Shown here: in pieces, positions 51,500 to 60,923 of the stretch
Layout of the letters: each line of letters starts with the position of its first letter
How positions within the stretch are numbered: the stretch's first letter is position 1
Origin: Synergistes jonesii
GTDB lineage: Bacteria; Synergistota; Synergistia; Synergistales; Synergistaceae
Assembly (NCBI RefSeq): GCF_000712295.1
Contig: NZ_JMKI01000054.1
Location: 1 to 64,000, forward strand
Length of the DNA stretch: 64,000 nucleotides
Reading direction: 5' to 3'
Made by a program: the position numbers and the translations under genes
The notes under the pieces: model-generated
Database searches by the model: none
Seen by the model: only the letters and a program-made list of their open reading frames with translations
Told to the model about the DNA's origin: nothing

Positions 51500-53068
51500 A
51501 TGGGAAGTCAGATGGTGAAAAAGGCCGTAATTGCCGCAGTATGCGTGTGCTGCGCTGCGGCGCTTCTGCTTTTCATATTTTTCGGCCCGGGCTCGAAGGG
51601 CATCATGACGATGCTGCCGAAGCCGGACGAAAGGGAAATGTATTTGATAGCCGAGACGACGGGCGGTTGTCCCGAGCTCGTCGTCTCGCTTTTCAGCGAA
51701 TCCTTCGGTGCGGAAGGCAGAAGCATGTCGGCCGAAAGCGCGCTGCTGGCTGCCGCGGCCGCGGCCGAGGAGGCGGCGCTGCTCGTCGAGAAAAATGAGG
51801 GCGACGGATATCGTCTCTGCGCGTCGCTGCACTTTTCCTCCGCCGAAACTTCGTCGCTGAAGAAGGGCAGGCTCGGCGCCGAGCTCGGCAAGATATTCAA
51901 AAGCGCCTCGATACGTGAGGGCGGGGCTGAGGGAGTTTTCGCGATAGAATCGGCCGCGTTCGGCGAGCCGCTGTTCTATAAGGTAAGCGGAAGATACACC
52001 GCGATGGCGGCCGACGCGGCCGCCTTGCGCCGCATGGAAGAGGCGTCGAAGCGCAGCTCCGCGAACCTCGGCGGCAAGAAATGGAGCGTGGAGAGAGGAT
52101 GGCCCGCGCATATCGAAATATGCGACGGCGGCGCGATCACCGCGAACGCGAAGGAAAAATTCCCGGTGACGCTCGAAGCCGCATGGCGCGGCGCCGACGC
52201 AGAAGAGGCTTCCCCCGCCGAAGGCGAGGCGCGCTGGGCCTTCGTCAACCTCGGCAAGCCCGCCGAGCTGTGGCTTTCGCGCTCCCTCAAGGCCGAAAAA
52301 TGGGAGACGGGAAACTATCTGATACCGGAGCCGCTCCTCTTCTCCGCCGGTATAAACCTGCCGGAGCCGAAGGGGAAATATAAAGACTGGCCCTTCCCGC
52401 TTTCGTCGCTCGGAGAGATAGCGGAGAACATAGGGCTCAGCGACTCTCAGGCGAGAGAAATCCTCGGGGGGCAGACCGTCTTTTCGCTCGGAGGGCAGAA
52501 TAGGATATTGTGGTTCTCGCTGCCTGGCTTCCTCGTCGAATTCACCGGACGTCCCGCGCTGATGAGGGAACTCGTCGAAAAATTCTGGGAGAATCTCTTC
52601 TTCGGCGCGGAGCCGAAGCCTATGGCCGGCTTTGAGGCAGGCGGCTCGGCTAATCTGCCCTTCTCGGCGGTGGGAGCCGCGCGCGGGGGTGTAGCGGCGC
52701 TCGGCCTCGCGACGCCGCAGTCGCTTGAGGGCGGAGCCAAGACCCTCGGCAGATATCTTAAGGACGGCGAAGAGGCGATAGGCTGGGCGATAGCCGACCT
52801 GCCGCGCATCGGCGCCGCGCTCTCCGATATGACCAAGATGAGCAGCTTCCTCGAAGAGGAGGCTTACGAGGATGAAGATTTTTCCGATTTTGAAAGCGGA
52901 GGCGTCCCCGGCATGCTTCAGCCGGATATAACGACGACCCCTTTTGATCAAGAGATAGCTGACTCCTTCGGAAACGTCCTCAAACGCATGGGGCGCATAT
53001 TCATAGTATGGGAAAAACCCCTCTCCGGCAGGCTGCTGTGGTACAGCTCGCAGAAGTCGGCAAATTAA
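51500..53068 (+). CDS. Uncharacterised membrane-anchored exported protein
   Basis: I do not recognise this 522-residue protein. A single hydrophobic helix (about residues 8-28, VIAAVCVCCAAALLLFIFF) follows two lysines, so it is probably anchored with the rest outside the cytoplasm. The body alternates alpha and beta and includes an alanine/glutamate-rich helix (residues 75-100), a GGRP-like LPGFLVEFTGRPALMREL segment, and an acidic stretch EEEAYEDEDFSDFE at about 452-466. Its layout is reminiscent of DUF3352-type proteins, but I cannot confirm this. It lies 25 bases after the RNA hydrolase and 16 before tyrS; AGGGGATAAAGG supports the start. Confidence 0.75.
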   Translation: MGSQMVKKAVIAAVCVCCAAALLLFIFFGPGSKGIMTMLPKPDEREMYLIAETTGGCPELVVSLFSESFGAEGRSMSAESALLAAAAAAEEAALLVEKNEGDGYRLCASLHFSSAETSSLKKGRLGAELGKIFKSASIREGGAEGVFAIESAAFGEPLFYKVSGRYTAMAADAAALRRMEEASKRSSANLGGKKWSVERGWPAHIEICDGGAITANAKEKFPVTLEAAWRGADAEEASPAEGEARWAFVNLGKPAELWLSRSLKAEKWETGNYLIPEPLLFSAGINLPEPKGKYKDWPFPLSSLGEIAENIGLSDSQAREILGGQTVFSLGGQNRILWFSLPGFLVEFTGRPALMRELVEKFWENLFFGAEPKPMAGFEAGGSANLPFSAVGAARGGVAALGLATPQSLEGGAKTLGRYLKDGEEAIGWAIADLPRIGAALSDMTKMSSFLEEEAYEDEDFSDFESGGVPGMLQPDITTTPFDQEIADSFGNVLKRMGRIFIVWEKPLSGRLLWYSSQKSAN

Positions 53069-53084
53069 ACCTGGAGGTTTTCAT

Positions 53085-54362
53085 ATGTACACAAACGCAC
53101 TGAAAGTGCTGCGCGAGCGCGGCTTTATCGAGTGGAGCAGCCACGGCGAAGAGCTTGAGAAGCACTTCGCCGAAAATATGGTCACGGGCTACGTCGGCTT
53201 CGACCCAAGCGCCGACAGCCTGCACGTCGGCAACCTCGTCGCGATAATGGGGCTCGCGTGGCTGCAGCGCCTCGGACACCGGCCGATCGCGCTGGCCGGC
53301 GGCGGCACGGGCAGGATAGGCGATCCCTCCGGCAAGAGCGCCGAGCGCAATCTGCTAGCCGAGGATCAGATTCTGCACAACGTCGGATGCATAGCGGCAC
53401 AGCTGAGGCACTTCCTCGACTTCAACTGCGGCGAGAACAGCGCGCTGCTGCTGAACAACAACGACTGGCTCAAAAAGCTGAATTATATAGAATTCCTGCG
53501 CGACATCGGCAAATTCTTCTCCGTCAGCTTCCTCGTCAACCGGGAATACGTGCGCGCGCGCGTGCTCGACCCCGACAAGTCGATAACCTACACCGAGCTC
53601 TCCTACATACTGCTGCAGGCCTTCGACTTCGACCACCTCTACGGAGGATACGGCTGTACGCTTCAGATGGGCGGCAACGACCAGCAGGTCAACATCATCG
53701 CCGGCATGGAACTGGCGCGCAAGAAATCCGGCGGGCAATGCTACGGCATGACCTTCCCGCTGCTGCTCAACGCGCAGGGGCAGAAATTCGGGAAATCCGA
53801 AAGCGGGGCCGTCTACCTATCGCCCGAGCGCACGAGCGTCTACAAATTTTATCAGTTCTGGATCAACGTCGACGACAGAGATCTGGAGAAGCTCTACAAG
53901 CTCTTCACCTTCCGAGGGCTCGGCGAGATAAAGGCTCTGCTCGCGGAGCACGAAAAAGCGCCGCATCTGCGCGCGGCTCAGAAGGAGCTGGCGTGGGAGA
54001 TGACCTGCCGCGTGCACGGCGAAGAGGCGGCGGCGCGCGCTAAGGCCGCGAGCGCGGTGCTCTTCGGCGAAACTAAGATAAAGGACGCCCCCGCCGAGGC
54101 GCTGGAAACGCTCTCCGCCGAAATAGCCTGCACCGAGACCGAACTCTCCGACGACAAGACCGTCGCCGACTACCTCGTCCAGTGCGGCGCGAGCGAGTCG
54201 AAGGGCGACGCGAAGAAAAAGATCAAGGCCGGCGGCGCGTACCTGAACGGCGAAAAGCTGACCGACGCCTTCCGCAGGCTCACGGAGGAGGACCTTCTTG
54301 CCGGGCGCTTCGTGCAGCTCAACATAGGCAAAAAGGACTTCCGCCTGCTCAAAATAAAATAA
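53085..54362 (+). CDS. tyrS: Tyrosyl-tRNA synthetase
   Basis: A 425-residue class I synthetase: VGFDPSADSLHVGNLVAIM (HIGH motif as HVGN, about residue 46), GGGTGRIGDPSGKSAER, QLMMGGNDQ-type LQMGGNDQQVNIIAGMELARK and KFGKSESGAVYL as KMSKS loop. Residues about 360-425 form an S4 RNA-binding domain. It charges tRNA-Tyr. CCTGGAGG precedes the ATG. No T-box leader is seen. A hairpin terminator follows. Confidence 0.97.
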   Translation: MYTNALKVLRERGFIEWSSHGEELEKHFAENMVTGYVGFDPSADSLHVGNLVAIMGLAWLQRLGHRPIALAGGGTGRIGDPSGKSAERNLLAEDQILHNVGCIAAQLRHFLDFNCGENSALLLNNNDWLKKLNYIEFLRDIGKFFSVSFLVNREYVRARVLDPDKSITYTELSYILLQAFDFDHLYGGYGCTLQMGGNDQQVNIIAGMELARKKSGGQCYGMTFPLLLNAQGQKFGKSESGAVYLSPERTSVYKFYQFWINVDDRDLEKLYKLFTFRGLGEIKALLAEHEKAPHLRAAQKELAWEMTCRVHGEEAAARAKAASAVLFGETKIKDAPAEALETLSAEIACTETELSDDKTVADYLVQCGASESKGDAKKKIKAGGAYLNGEKLTDAFRRLTEEDLLAGRFVQLNIGKKDFRLLKIK

Positions 54363-54383
54363 TCCGTTTTTTTGAGGCTTGGG

Positions 54384-54413
54384 AGAGAGAGGAAAGCGTT
54401 CCTCTCTCTTCTT
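54384..54413 (+). terminator. Terminator after tyrS
   Basis: An 11-bp stem of GA/TC repeats (54384-54394 with 54399-54409), loop AGCG, then TTCTTG. Confidence 0.65.
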
Positions 54414-54436
54414 GTCGTAGAGGGGATTTAAAAATC

Positions 54437-55339
54437 TTGAAAAAGAGCGAAAAGGAAAAAACTGCCGAAAAAAAGACGGGCGCGAAGGTGCGCGCCTGCA
54501 TGGCCTTTGCGAAAAGCATACGCCCTGGGTGGCGCGCGGACGCGCTCGCCGGCCTGCTTATATTCATCCTGAAGCTGCTCGGCGTACGCAAGAAAATCGC
54601 GCTGGACAACATAGCGCTCTGCCTGCCGGAAAAAACTTGCGAAGAGCGCAGAAAAATCCTCGCGGAATCCTACGAGAGCATGGTGTGGACCGGCGTCGAA
54701 ATGCTCGCGTGGCAGCGGGACGCGTCGCTGTTGGACAGGATGCTCGTCGAGATCAGCGGGCGCGAATACATCGACGAAGCGCTCGCCGCTGGGCGCGGCG
54801 CGATAATAATCTCCGCCCACATCGGGAGCTGGGAGTACGCCGCGGCGTGGCTGGCGCGTCACTATCCCTTCTACGGCGTGGTGCGGCATTCCGACAGCCC
54901 CTTCCAGCGCGAGCTGATCGAAGAAATGCGCGAGACCTCTGGCCTTATGACCATATCGAAGGACGCGTCGATGAAGCGCGTCATAACCGTGCTGCGTAAA
55001 AACGGAGTCTTCGGCCTGCTCGCCGACCAGCACGGAGGCGACGAAGGACTCCTCGTTCCCTTCTTCGGGCGGCTCACGCGCACGCCGGCCGGCCCCGCCG
55101 CTTTCTCCGTGCTGGCCGGGGCTCCGATGATTCCGTTTATGGCGCGGCGCCTGGAACCCTTTAAATTTTCGATAACTGTGTCGCCGCCGATGCCGCGCCC
55201 GGACAAGAATCTCTCAAGAGACGAAGCGATAGCCGACCTGACGGCTCGAATGAACCGTGAATTCGAAAAGATGATAATCGAAAACCCGGGGCAGTGGCTC
55301 TGGCAGCACAGGAGATTCAGAAAAGAAGACGAAGAATAG
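54437..55339 (+). CDS. LpxL/HtrB-family lipid A acyltransferase
   Basis: A 300-residue acyltransferase of the lipid A biosynthesis family. It has a lysine-rich start, a hydrophobic segment (LAGLLIFILKLLGV), then RKKIALDNIALCLPEK (the typical N-L-x-L-x-F-P motif region), the catalytic HIGSWE in IISAHIGSWEYAAAWLARHYP (about residue 122), VYR-like GVVRHSDSPFQRELIEE and LADQHGGDEGLLVPFFGRLTRTPAGPAAFSVL. It adds a secondary acyl chain to lipid A and so indicates an outer membrane with LPS. The TTG start is the best available; an ATG at 54499 is an alternative. Confidence 0.88.
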   Translation: MKKSEKEKTAEKKTGAKVRACMAFAKSIRPGWRADALAGLLIFILKLLGVRKKIALDNIALCLPEKTCEERRKILAESYESMVWTGVEMLAWQRDASLLDRMLVEISGREYIDEALAAGRGAIIISAHIGSWEYAAAWLARHYPFYGVVRHSDSPFQRELIEEMRETSGLMTISKDASMKRVITVLRKNGVFGLLADQHGGDEGLLVPFFGRLTRTPAGPAAFSVLAGAPMIPFMARRLEPFKFSITVSPPMPRPDKNLSRDEAIADLTARMNREFEKMIIENPGQWLWQHRRFRKEDEE

Positions 55340-55346
55340 CGCGGCA

Positions 55347-55366
55347 GGCGGCGTGCGCCGCTTTTA
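55347..55366 (+). terminator. Terminator after the acyltransferase gene
   Basis: A short GC stem (GCGGC...GCCGC within 55348-55361) followed by TTTTA. It lies between convergent genes. Confidence 0.5.
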
Positions 55367-55371
55367 TACCC

Positions 55372-56289
55372 CTATCCTCCGTCGAAGGTTCTCTTTTTTG
55401 TGCTCTTTTCCCTCCGCCACGGCCTTATGAAGCTGTAGCGGCGCTGAGGCGTCGGCTGTGCGGTGGAGGAGCCTATCCATTTGTTGAGCTCTTTCGCGCT
55501 CACCGCCGATTCCTTTTTCAGCTTCATCGTCGGGTCCGCCTCCATTATCTTCTGCGCGCGCAGCAGGTCCCTCTGCTTCGGGCAGTCCTCGAGCCGGACG
55601 CCCTTTTTGTTTTTCATCTTCGTTATGTAACTTTCGAGCGTCCACAGGTCGTCGCAAGAGAGCTCGTCCGGCAGCTGCGGCTCTGGGAAGGCCGGAGTCT
55701 GCGAAAAGTCCGCGAGCTCCTTGAAGGAATCTATCGAAAGGGCGCGCGCCATCTCCATAGCGAGCATCGCGCAGCCCTGCGCGTCGCTGCCGGCGTGGTG
55801 CGGCAGCAGCTCGATGCCGTAAAGGGCGCAGAGCGCCTCGAGGTTGTATTTGTTGTTTTCGTCGTGGATGTCCGCGCGCTGCGCCAGCTCGAGCGTGCAG
55901 AGGTGCCCGTAGCTCCTGTATTCGTATCTTATGCCGTAGCACCGGAGCGCCGCGTCGAGCGTCAGCGCGTCGTCGCGGAAGCTGTGGGCGACGAGCGCCC
56001 GCCCCTCTATATCCGGGAATATCGCCTTCCAAACCCTATCGAAAGTCGGCGCGCCGCGCACGTCCTCATAGGTTATGCCGTGGATTTGCACCGCGTTTCT
56101 CTGGAAATAGAAAGCCTTTTTCGGAGGCCTGACGAAATATTCGTAGGACCTGACGATCCTGCCGCGCTCAACGACGCAGAGTCCGAGCTGGCAGATCGAG
56201 CTCTGCGCGTTGTTGGCCCTTTCGAAGTCTATCGCGGTGAAGGTGAAGTCGTCGCACCGCGGCAAGTATTTGCGGACCGTGATGATCAT
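55372..56289 (-). CDS. DnaQ-like 3'-5' exonuclease
   Basis: A 305-residue protein with a DEDDh exonuclease domain in its first 180 residues: motif I FTAIDFERANN, motif II LVAHSFRDDALTLDAAL, motif III LPHHAGSDAQGCAMLA, in which the expected acidic residues and histidine are present. The C-terminal 120 residues are unlike known domains and end in a basic tail. Its start overlaps the stop of the UvrA-like gene (ATGA), so the two are translated together. The role is DNA end trimming or repair by family; partner is inferred. Confidence 0.87.
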   Translation of the reverse strand: MIITVRKYLPRCDDFTFTAIDFERANNAQSSICQLGLCVVERGRIVRSYEYFVRPPKKAFYFQRNAVQIHGITYEDVRGAPTFDRVWKAIFPDIEGRALVAHSFRDDALTLDAALRCYGIRYEYRSYGHLCTLELAQRADIHDENNKYNLEALCALYGIELLPHHAGSDAQGCAMLAMEMARALSIDSFKELADFSQTPAFPEPQLPDELSCDDLWTLESYITKMKNKKGVRLEDCPKQRDLLRAQKIMEADPTMKLKKESAVSAKELNKWIGSSTAQPTPQRRYSFIRPWRREKSTKKRTFDGG

Positions 56290-58562
56290 GCGCGGCTTTC
56301 CTCCTCTCCGCTGGGCAGGCTCTCGACGACGTAGGGAGCCGTTACCGAGCTTTTGCAGGCCGGCATTTCCGACGGGAGGCCGGAGAATATTATCTCTCCG
56401 CCGGAGCGTCCGCCGCCGGGCCCGAGCTCTATTATATAGTCCGCTTCCTTCATTATATCCACGCTGTGCTCCACGAGGAAGAGCGTGTTTCCCGCGTCGG
56501 TCAGCTCGTTGAAGAGCTTGAGCAGCGTCTTTATATCGCCTAAGTGCAGCCCATCGGTCGGTTCGTCGAGTATGAATACCGAGCCGCGCTCGGCCAGGTG
56601 AGACGCTAACTTCACGCGCTGCAGCTCGCCGCCGGAGAGGGTCGTCATCGACTGGTTCAGGTGAAGGTAGCCGAGGCCGACGCGCCGAAGCGAAGTCAGC
56701 TTCGCGCAGAGCGGCCTGCCGCCGAAGAAGGCCGACGCCTCGTCGACAGTCATATCCATCACTTCGGCGATGTTTTTGCCGTTATAGGAGAAAGCGAGCG
56801 CCTCCTTAGAGTAGCGCTTGCCGCCGCAGAGGTCGCAGAGGGATTCTATCTCGTCCATGAAGTGCATGCCGGAAACGACCACGCCCGAGCCGCCGCATGC
56901 GGGGCAGGCCCCCTTAGAGTTGAAGCTGAACCAGGCGGCGCTCGTCTTGTTCGCCGCTGCGAAGATCGCGCGTATCTCGTCCGCTATGTCGAGATACGTC
57001 GCCGGCGTCGAGCGTAGGTTTATGCCGATGTTTTTCTGCCCGATGAAGACCGTCTCCTCCGCGAACTGCCTGCGGAAAGATTCCATCAGCGACGACTTGC
57101 CGGAGCCCGCGACCCCGGCGATCACCGTCATCACGCCGAAGGGCAGCTTGAGCGAGACGTTTTTCAAATTGTGCAGCGACGTCGGGGCGAGCGCGAACCA
57201 GCCCGTCGGCTTGCGCAGCGCTTTCTTGAACGGGGTTTTCCTTTTCAGCATTCTGCCGGTGAGGCTGCCGCAGGCGAGCAGCCCGTCGTAGCCGCCCTCG
57301 AATACTATCTTTCCGCCCTCCGCTCCGGCGCCAGGCCCCATGTCTACGATGTGGTCCGCAAGCTTTATCACCTCGCGGTGGTGCTCGACTATCAGCACCG
57401 TGTTGCCGTGGTCGCGCAGCGCGCAGAGAGAATCTTTCAGCAGGCTGATGTCCTTCGGGTGCAGCCCTACTGAGGGCTCGTCGAGGACGTAGGCCATGTC
57501 CGTGAGGGCCGAGTTGATGTATTTCGCGATTTTTATGCGCTGCGCCTCGCCGCCGGAAAGAGTGCCGGTCGCGCGCGAGAGGGAAAGGTAGCCGAGCCCG
57601 ATCTGCACGAGCGCGCCGAGCCTGCGCGACAGCTCGCGCTTTATGTCCGCGGCCATCGGGTCCGTTATCCCCGCGACGAACTCCAGCGCCTCGGGGATGG
57701 GCATAGCCGTGACGTCGGCGATGTTCCTGCCGTTGATCAGGCAGCTGCGCACCTTCTCGTTGACGCGCGAGCCGCGGCACTCCGGGCACTCGTAGCTCGT
57801 CACCATCTTGTCCAAGATACGGGCGAAGCGCTCCCCCTCCTTCGTTGCGATGACGCTCCTGTACATGCGCGGGTAGAGCCCCTCGAACTTAGCGGACTTC
57901 GGCCAGTTCGGCGGCGGGTTTTTCAGCCTTATCTGCGGCGAGTAGAGGAAGAGCTGCAGCTCCTCCGGCGAATAATCCTTTATCTTTTTGTCGAGGTCGA
58001 AGAGCCCGCTGTAGGCGTAGCGCTTCCAGCGCCAGAGCCCGCGCCCGAACGCGGGGAAGTGGATCGCGTCTTCGTCGTTGAGGCTCTTGTCGAAGTCGAC
58101 GAGCTTGTGGATGTCTAAGTCGTTCACTATGCCTACCCCGCCGCAGCGCGGGCACTTCCCCGATGGGTGGTTGAACGAAAAAATGTCGGAGTAGCCTATG
58201 AACGGCCTGCCTACGCGCGAGAAGAGCAGGCGCAGGATGGAATAAATGTCCGTGTAGGTGCCGACGGTCGAGCGGGTGTTCGGCGCCGGCTTCTTCTGAT
58301 CTATGATGATCGTCACGGGGAGATTTTCTATGAGCTCGACCTCCGGCCTGCCGTACTTCGGCAGGAACTGCTGTACGAAGCTCGGAAAGGTCTCGTTCAG
58401 CTCGCGCCGCGATTCCGCCGCTATCGTGTCGAGGCAGAGCGACGATTTTCCCGAGCCGGATACTCCTGTGAAAACGGTTATGACTTTTTTTGGTATTTTG
58501 AGAGAGACGTTCTTTAAATTATTTTCGTATGCGTTCGTTATTTCGATAAATCCGCGTTCCAT
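56286..58562 (-). CDS. UvrA-like ABC ATPase lacking the UvrB-binding insert
   Basis: A 758-residue protein with two ABC units. Walker A motifs are [13 protein letters not shown] and [12 protein letters not shown], signatures [13 protein letters not shown] and [13 protein letters not shown], Walker [15 protein letters not shown] and [14 protein letters not shown], and zinc modules with [14 protein letters not shown] and [14 protein letters not shown]. Standard UvrA is about 940 residues; here the segment after VGRPFIG that would hold the UvrB-binding domain is missing. That places it in the short UvrA2/DrrC-like class, associated in some bacteria with drug or DNA-damage tolerance. It is the first gene of the pair with the DnaQ-like exonuclease. 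Confidence 0.92.
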   Translation of the reverse strand: MERGFIEITNAYENNLKNVSLKIPKKVITVFTGVSGSGKSSLCLDTIAAESRRELNETFPSFVQQFLPKYGRPEVELIENLPVTIIIDQKKPAPNTRSTVGTYTDIYSILRLLFSRVGRPFIGYSDIFSFNHPSGKCPRCGGVGIVNDLDIHKLVDFDKSLNDEDAIHFPAFGRGLWRWKRYAYSGLFDLDKKIKDYSPEELQLFLYSPQIRLKNPPPNWPKSAKFEGLYPRMYRSVIATKEGERFARILDKMVTSYECPECRGSRVNEKVRSCLINGRNIADVTAMPIPEALEFVAGITDPMAADIKRELSRRLGALVQIGLGYLSLSRATGTLSGGEAQRIKIAKYINSALTDMAYVLDEPSVGLHPKDISLLKDSLCALRDHGNTVLIVEHHREVIKLADHIVDMGPGAGAEGGKIVFEGGYDGLLACGSLTGRMLKRKTPFKKALRKPTGWFALAPTSLHNLKNVSLKLPFGVMTVIAGVAGSGKSSLMESFRRQFAEETVFIGQKNIGINLRSTPATYLDIADEIRAIFAAANKTSAAWFSFNSKGACPACGGSGVVVSGMHFMDEIESLCDLCGGKRYSKEALAFSYNGKNIAEVMDMTVDEASAFFGGRPLCAKLTSLRRVGLGYLHLNQSMTTLSGGELQRVKLASHLAERGSVFILDEPTDGLHLGDIKTLLKLFNELTDAGNTLFLVEHSVDIMKEADYIIELGPGGGRSGGEIIFSGLPSEMPACKSSVTAPYVVESLPSGEEESRA

Positions 58563-58705
58563 TTCTCATTCACTCCGACCTGCACCGCACGATTTTTTTC
58601 GTTCGGCTATTGACATTGACCGCGTAAAATGTTCAAATATTCACAAAGGCTCGCATGCCTTCATTACAACAACATAACATAACTCCTGAGGGGGAAATTG
58701 ACAAT

Positions 58706-59278
58706 ATGAAAATATTAGCGTTAATGGGCAGTCCTCGTCTGCGCGGCAACACCGCGATACTGCTGTCGCAATTTATCAACGGCGCCCGCGCCGCCGGCGG
58801 AGAAGCGGAAGTCGTAAACCTACAGGAGGAAAACATCCATCCCTGCGACGCGTGCGACATTTGCGAGTGCGGCGACAAAGATTTCTGCGTCCACAACGAC
58901 TCCATGCGCGAGCTGATGAAAAAAGTCGGCGAAGCCGACGCCTTCGTGCTCGCGACGCCGGTATGGTGGACCGGCGCGTCGTCGCTGACGAAAATTTTTC
59001 TTGACCGGCTCTACGGCTACAACACGCGCAAATTCTTCGGCGGCAAGGGCATATATCTGATCACGACCTTCGTCGACAATCGCAGATTCGAGCACCCGCT
59101 CCCCGGCGCCGACATCGTAGGCTACGCCATCCAGAGCGTTTCGGACTTCACCGGCATGGAATTCCTCGGGCATCTGCGCTCCGCCATCTCCGGCTGCGTG
59201 CTCGACGATACGAAGATACTGGACAAAGCGTTCCTCGAAGGAAAGAATTTCGTTAAAGTCCTAAGTCACGCAAAGTAA
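58706..59278 (+). CDS. NADPH-dependent FMN reductase / iron-sulfur flavoprotein-like
   Basis: A 190-residue flavodoxin-fold protein: MKILALMGSPRLRGNTAILLSQFINGARAAGGEAEVV (FMN phosphate loop SPRLRGNT), then HPCDACDICECGDKDFCVHNDSMREL, a cysteine-rich region like that of iron-sulfur flavoproteins and related NAD(P)H reductases, and ATPVWWTGASSLTKIFLDRLYG. ATG 58706 is preferred to 58655, which lies in the untranslated leader. It probably reduces small substrates or quinones; it stands alone, divergent from the UvrA-like gene. Confidence 0.85.
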   Translation: MKILALMGSPRLRGNTAILLSQFINGARAAGGEAEVVNLQEENIHPCDACDICECGDKDFCVHNDSMRELMKKVGEADAFVLATPVWWTGASSLTKIFLDRLYGYNTRKFFGGKGIYLITTFVDNRRFEHPLPGADIVGYAIQSVSDFTGMEFLGHLRSAISGCVLDDTKILDKAFLEGKNFVKVLSHAK

Positions 59279-59697
59279 AAAAGAAACGAACGCAAAACGG
59301 CGAAGCCGCGCGCTAAATCTGAGTGCGCGGCTTCGTGCGTCTTACGAATCCGACAGTCCGGCTTTTCTCTTTTTCGCCGCTGAATGCGGGCGTTAAAGCT
59401 GTGGTGACGAAAAGCGGCAAAATCGTGTCCTTTCATGAAATTCGCCTGCTTTGTTTCTCTGCTCGCATCGGCATAGCATAAGTTCACGTCCTTCCCGTAT
59501 TGCCGTTTAAAAATGCACTTTCTTCAATACGGAAATTTGCCTTTACGCGCCCGCCAAAATGCCGCAGACAACTGCAAAAGCGCCGTACCGCGCCGCATTT
59601 ACCCGTCCATTTTGTGATTTTAGCCGTGATGTTAAAATATTAAGTGAAAATGTTCCTATTTTTTAATCTCTCGGATAAAAACGGATACAGTACTTTA
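59279..59697. other. Intergenic stretch with one hairpin and no gene seen
   Basis: A perfect 11-bp stem (59301-59311 with 59325-59335) lies just after the flavoprotein gene and could terminate it. The rest has no credible reading frame; it turns AT-rich toward the transporter promoter. Confidence 0.55.
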
Positions 59698-59706
59698 TGA
59701 TATAAT
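59698..59706 (+). promoter_or_regulatory. Extended -10 promoter of the TAXI-TRAP unit
   Basis: TGA followed by TATAAT (59701-59706), an extended -10 without a recognisable -35, about 65 bases before the start codon. Confidence 0.55.
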
Positions 59707-59772
59707 GCCTAATATATAACAGTTCCATTTTACCGGCCTCGGCCGGAAACCAGAAAAAGGTGTGATGCTCAG

Positions 59773-60780
59773 ATGAAAAAACTCGCAACGCTGATACTCC
59801 TTATCACAATAGCCGCCGTCGCGGCGGCCCCGGCCGCAGCGGCCCCGGCTCCGCAAAAAGACTGGCCGGCCCAGCTCAAGTTCATGGCAGGCCCTCCCGG
59901 CGGCAACTGGTTCGCGCTCGGCAGCGCGATGGCGGACATGTGGTCTAAGAACACGATCTCGGTTACGAGCAGCACCGGCGGCGGCGTTTCCAACATAATC
60001 AACGCCAACGGCCATAAGGGCGACTTCGGTTTCTCGGTCACCTCGCTCCTGGGAGCGGCCATCAAGGGCGAACAGGACTTTATGGGGCGCCCGGCGAAGA
60101 ACGCCGCGATACTCGCCAACCTTTATACCCAGTACACCTACTTCATTATGCGCAAAGACTTCGCCGAGAAGAACAAGATAACCAAACTCGGCGACATCTT
60201 CGAGAAGAAGATCCCCGTCAAGATGGCTACGCTGAAGCCCGGCACCTCTTCGGAGTTCGTCGTCAAGTCGCTCTTTGTTAAGGGTTACGGCGTTACCTAT
60301 AACGACATCAAGAAGATGGGCGGCTCGATGGAATTCGCCTCCTATGAGGGCGGCGCGGACCTCATCGCCGACGGACACATCGACCTCTTCATCTTCTCGG
60401 TCGGCAGGGTCGCCTCGATCGTCATGAACATCGAGAGCAAGGCCGACATCGTCTGCCTCCCGGTAGACGACGGCGCGCTTAAGGCGCTCTCCGACGCCTA
60501 CGGCACGGTCGCCTTCACGATCGAGCCCGGTATCTACAAGAGCGTGAAGAAGCCCGTCAAGACCGTAGGCGACTACACCTGCATCGTAGTGCGCGACGAC
60601 ATCCCCGATTCGCTCGCCTACGACCTCTGCAAGGCCCTCTGGGAAAACAAGGCCAGTCTTGCGAAAGCCGTCAAGGACATCGACGAGCTGACGCCGCAGA
60701 TCGCTGTGCCGGACGGAGTGCCGACGCAGGCCGGCGCGTTGAAGTATTGGAAAGAGCTGCAGGCCAAGACGAAGAAGTAA
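59773..60780 (+). CDS. TAXI-family TRAP transporter substrate-binding protein
   Basis: A 335-residue exported protein. The signal peptide covers about residues 1-24 ([21 protein letters not shown]). The mature part begins LKFMAGPPGGNWFALGSAMADMW, continues TSSTGGGVSNIINANGHKGDFGFSVTS and LANLYTQYTYFIMRKDF, which is the TAXI pattern. TAXI proteins deliver glutamate, organic acids or other ligands to fused TRAP permeases. The partner permease is 143 bases downstream, after an intercistronic hairpin. Confidence 0.9.
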   Translation: MKKLATLILLITIAAVAAAPAAAAPAPQKDWPAQLKFMAGPPGGNWFALGSAMADMWSKNTISVTSSTGGGVSNIINANGHKGDFGFSVTSLLGAAIKGEQDFMGRPAKNAAILANLYTQYTYFIMRKDFAEKNKITKLGDIFEKKIPVKMATLKPGTSSEFVVKSLFVKGYGVTYNDIKKMGGSMEFASYEGGADLIADGHIDLFIFSVGRVASIVMNIESKADIVCLPVDDGALKALSDAYGTVAFTIEPGIYKSVKKPVKTVGDYTCIVVRDDIPDSLAYDLCKALWENKASLAKAVKDIDELTPQIAVPDGVPTQAGALKYWKELQAKTKK

Positions 60781-60801
60781 CGCCGCTGCGCGAGATTTTT
60801 T

Positions 60802-60831
60802 AGAAGCAGAGGAGAACCTTCCTCTGCTTCT
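60802..60831 (+). terminator. Intercistronic hairpin between TRAP binding protein and permease
   Basis: A perfect 12-bp stem (60802-60813 with 60820-60831) with a six-base loop and a weak T tract. It may cut part of the transcription or protect the upstream mRNA, giving more binding protein than permease. Confidence 0.6.
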
Positions 60832-60923
60832 CTCACTTATCGACTGTCAAGCGGCGGCTCTACGGCGTCATTTGATTCTGACGCCGGAGCGTCCGTCCCG
60901 TTTTATGCCAGGAGTGTGTGTAA

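Noticed and set aside
59266-59487. 73-codon minus-strand frame after the flavoprotein gene
   Set aside because: No ribosome site, no domain and it overlaps a hairpin; treated as intergenic.
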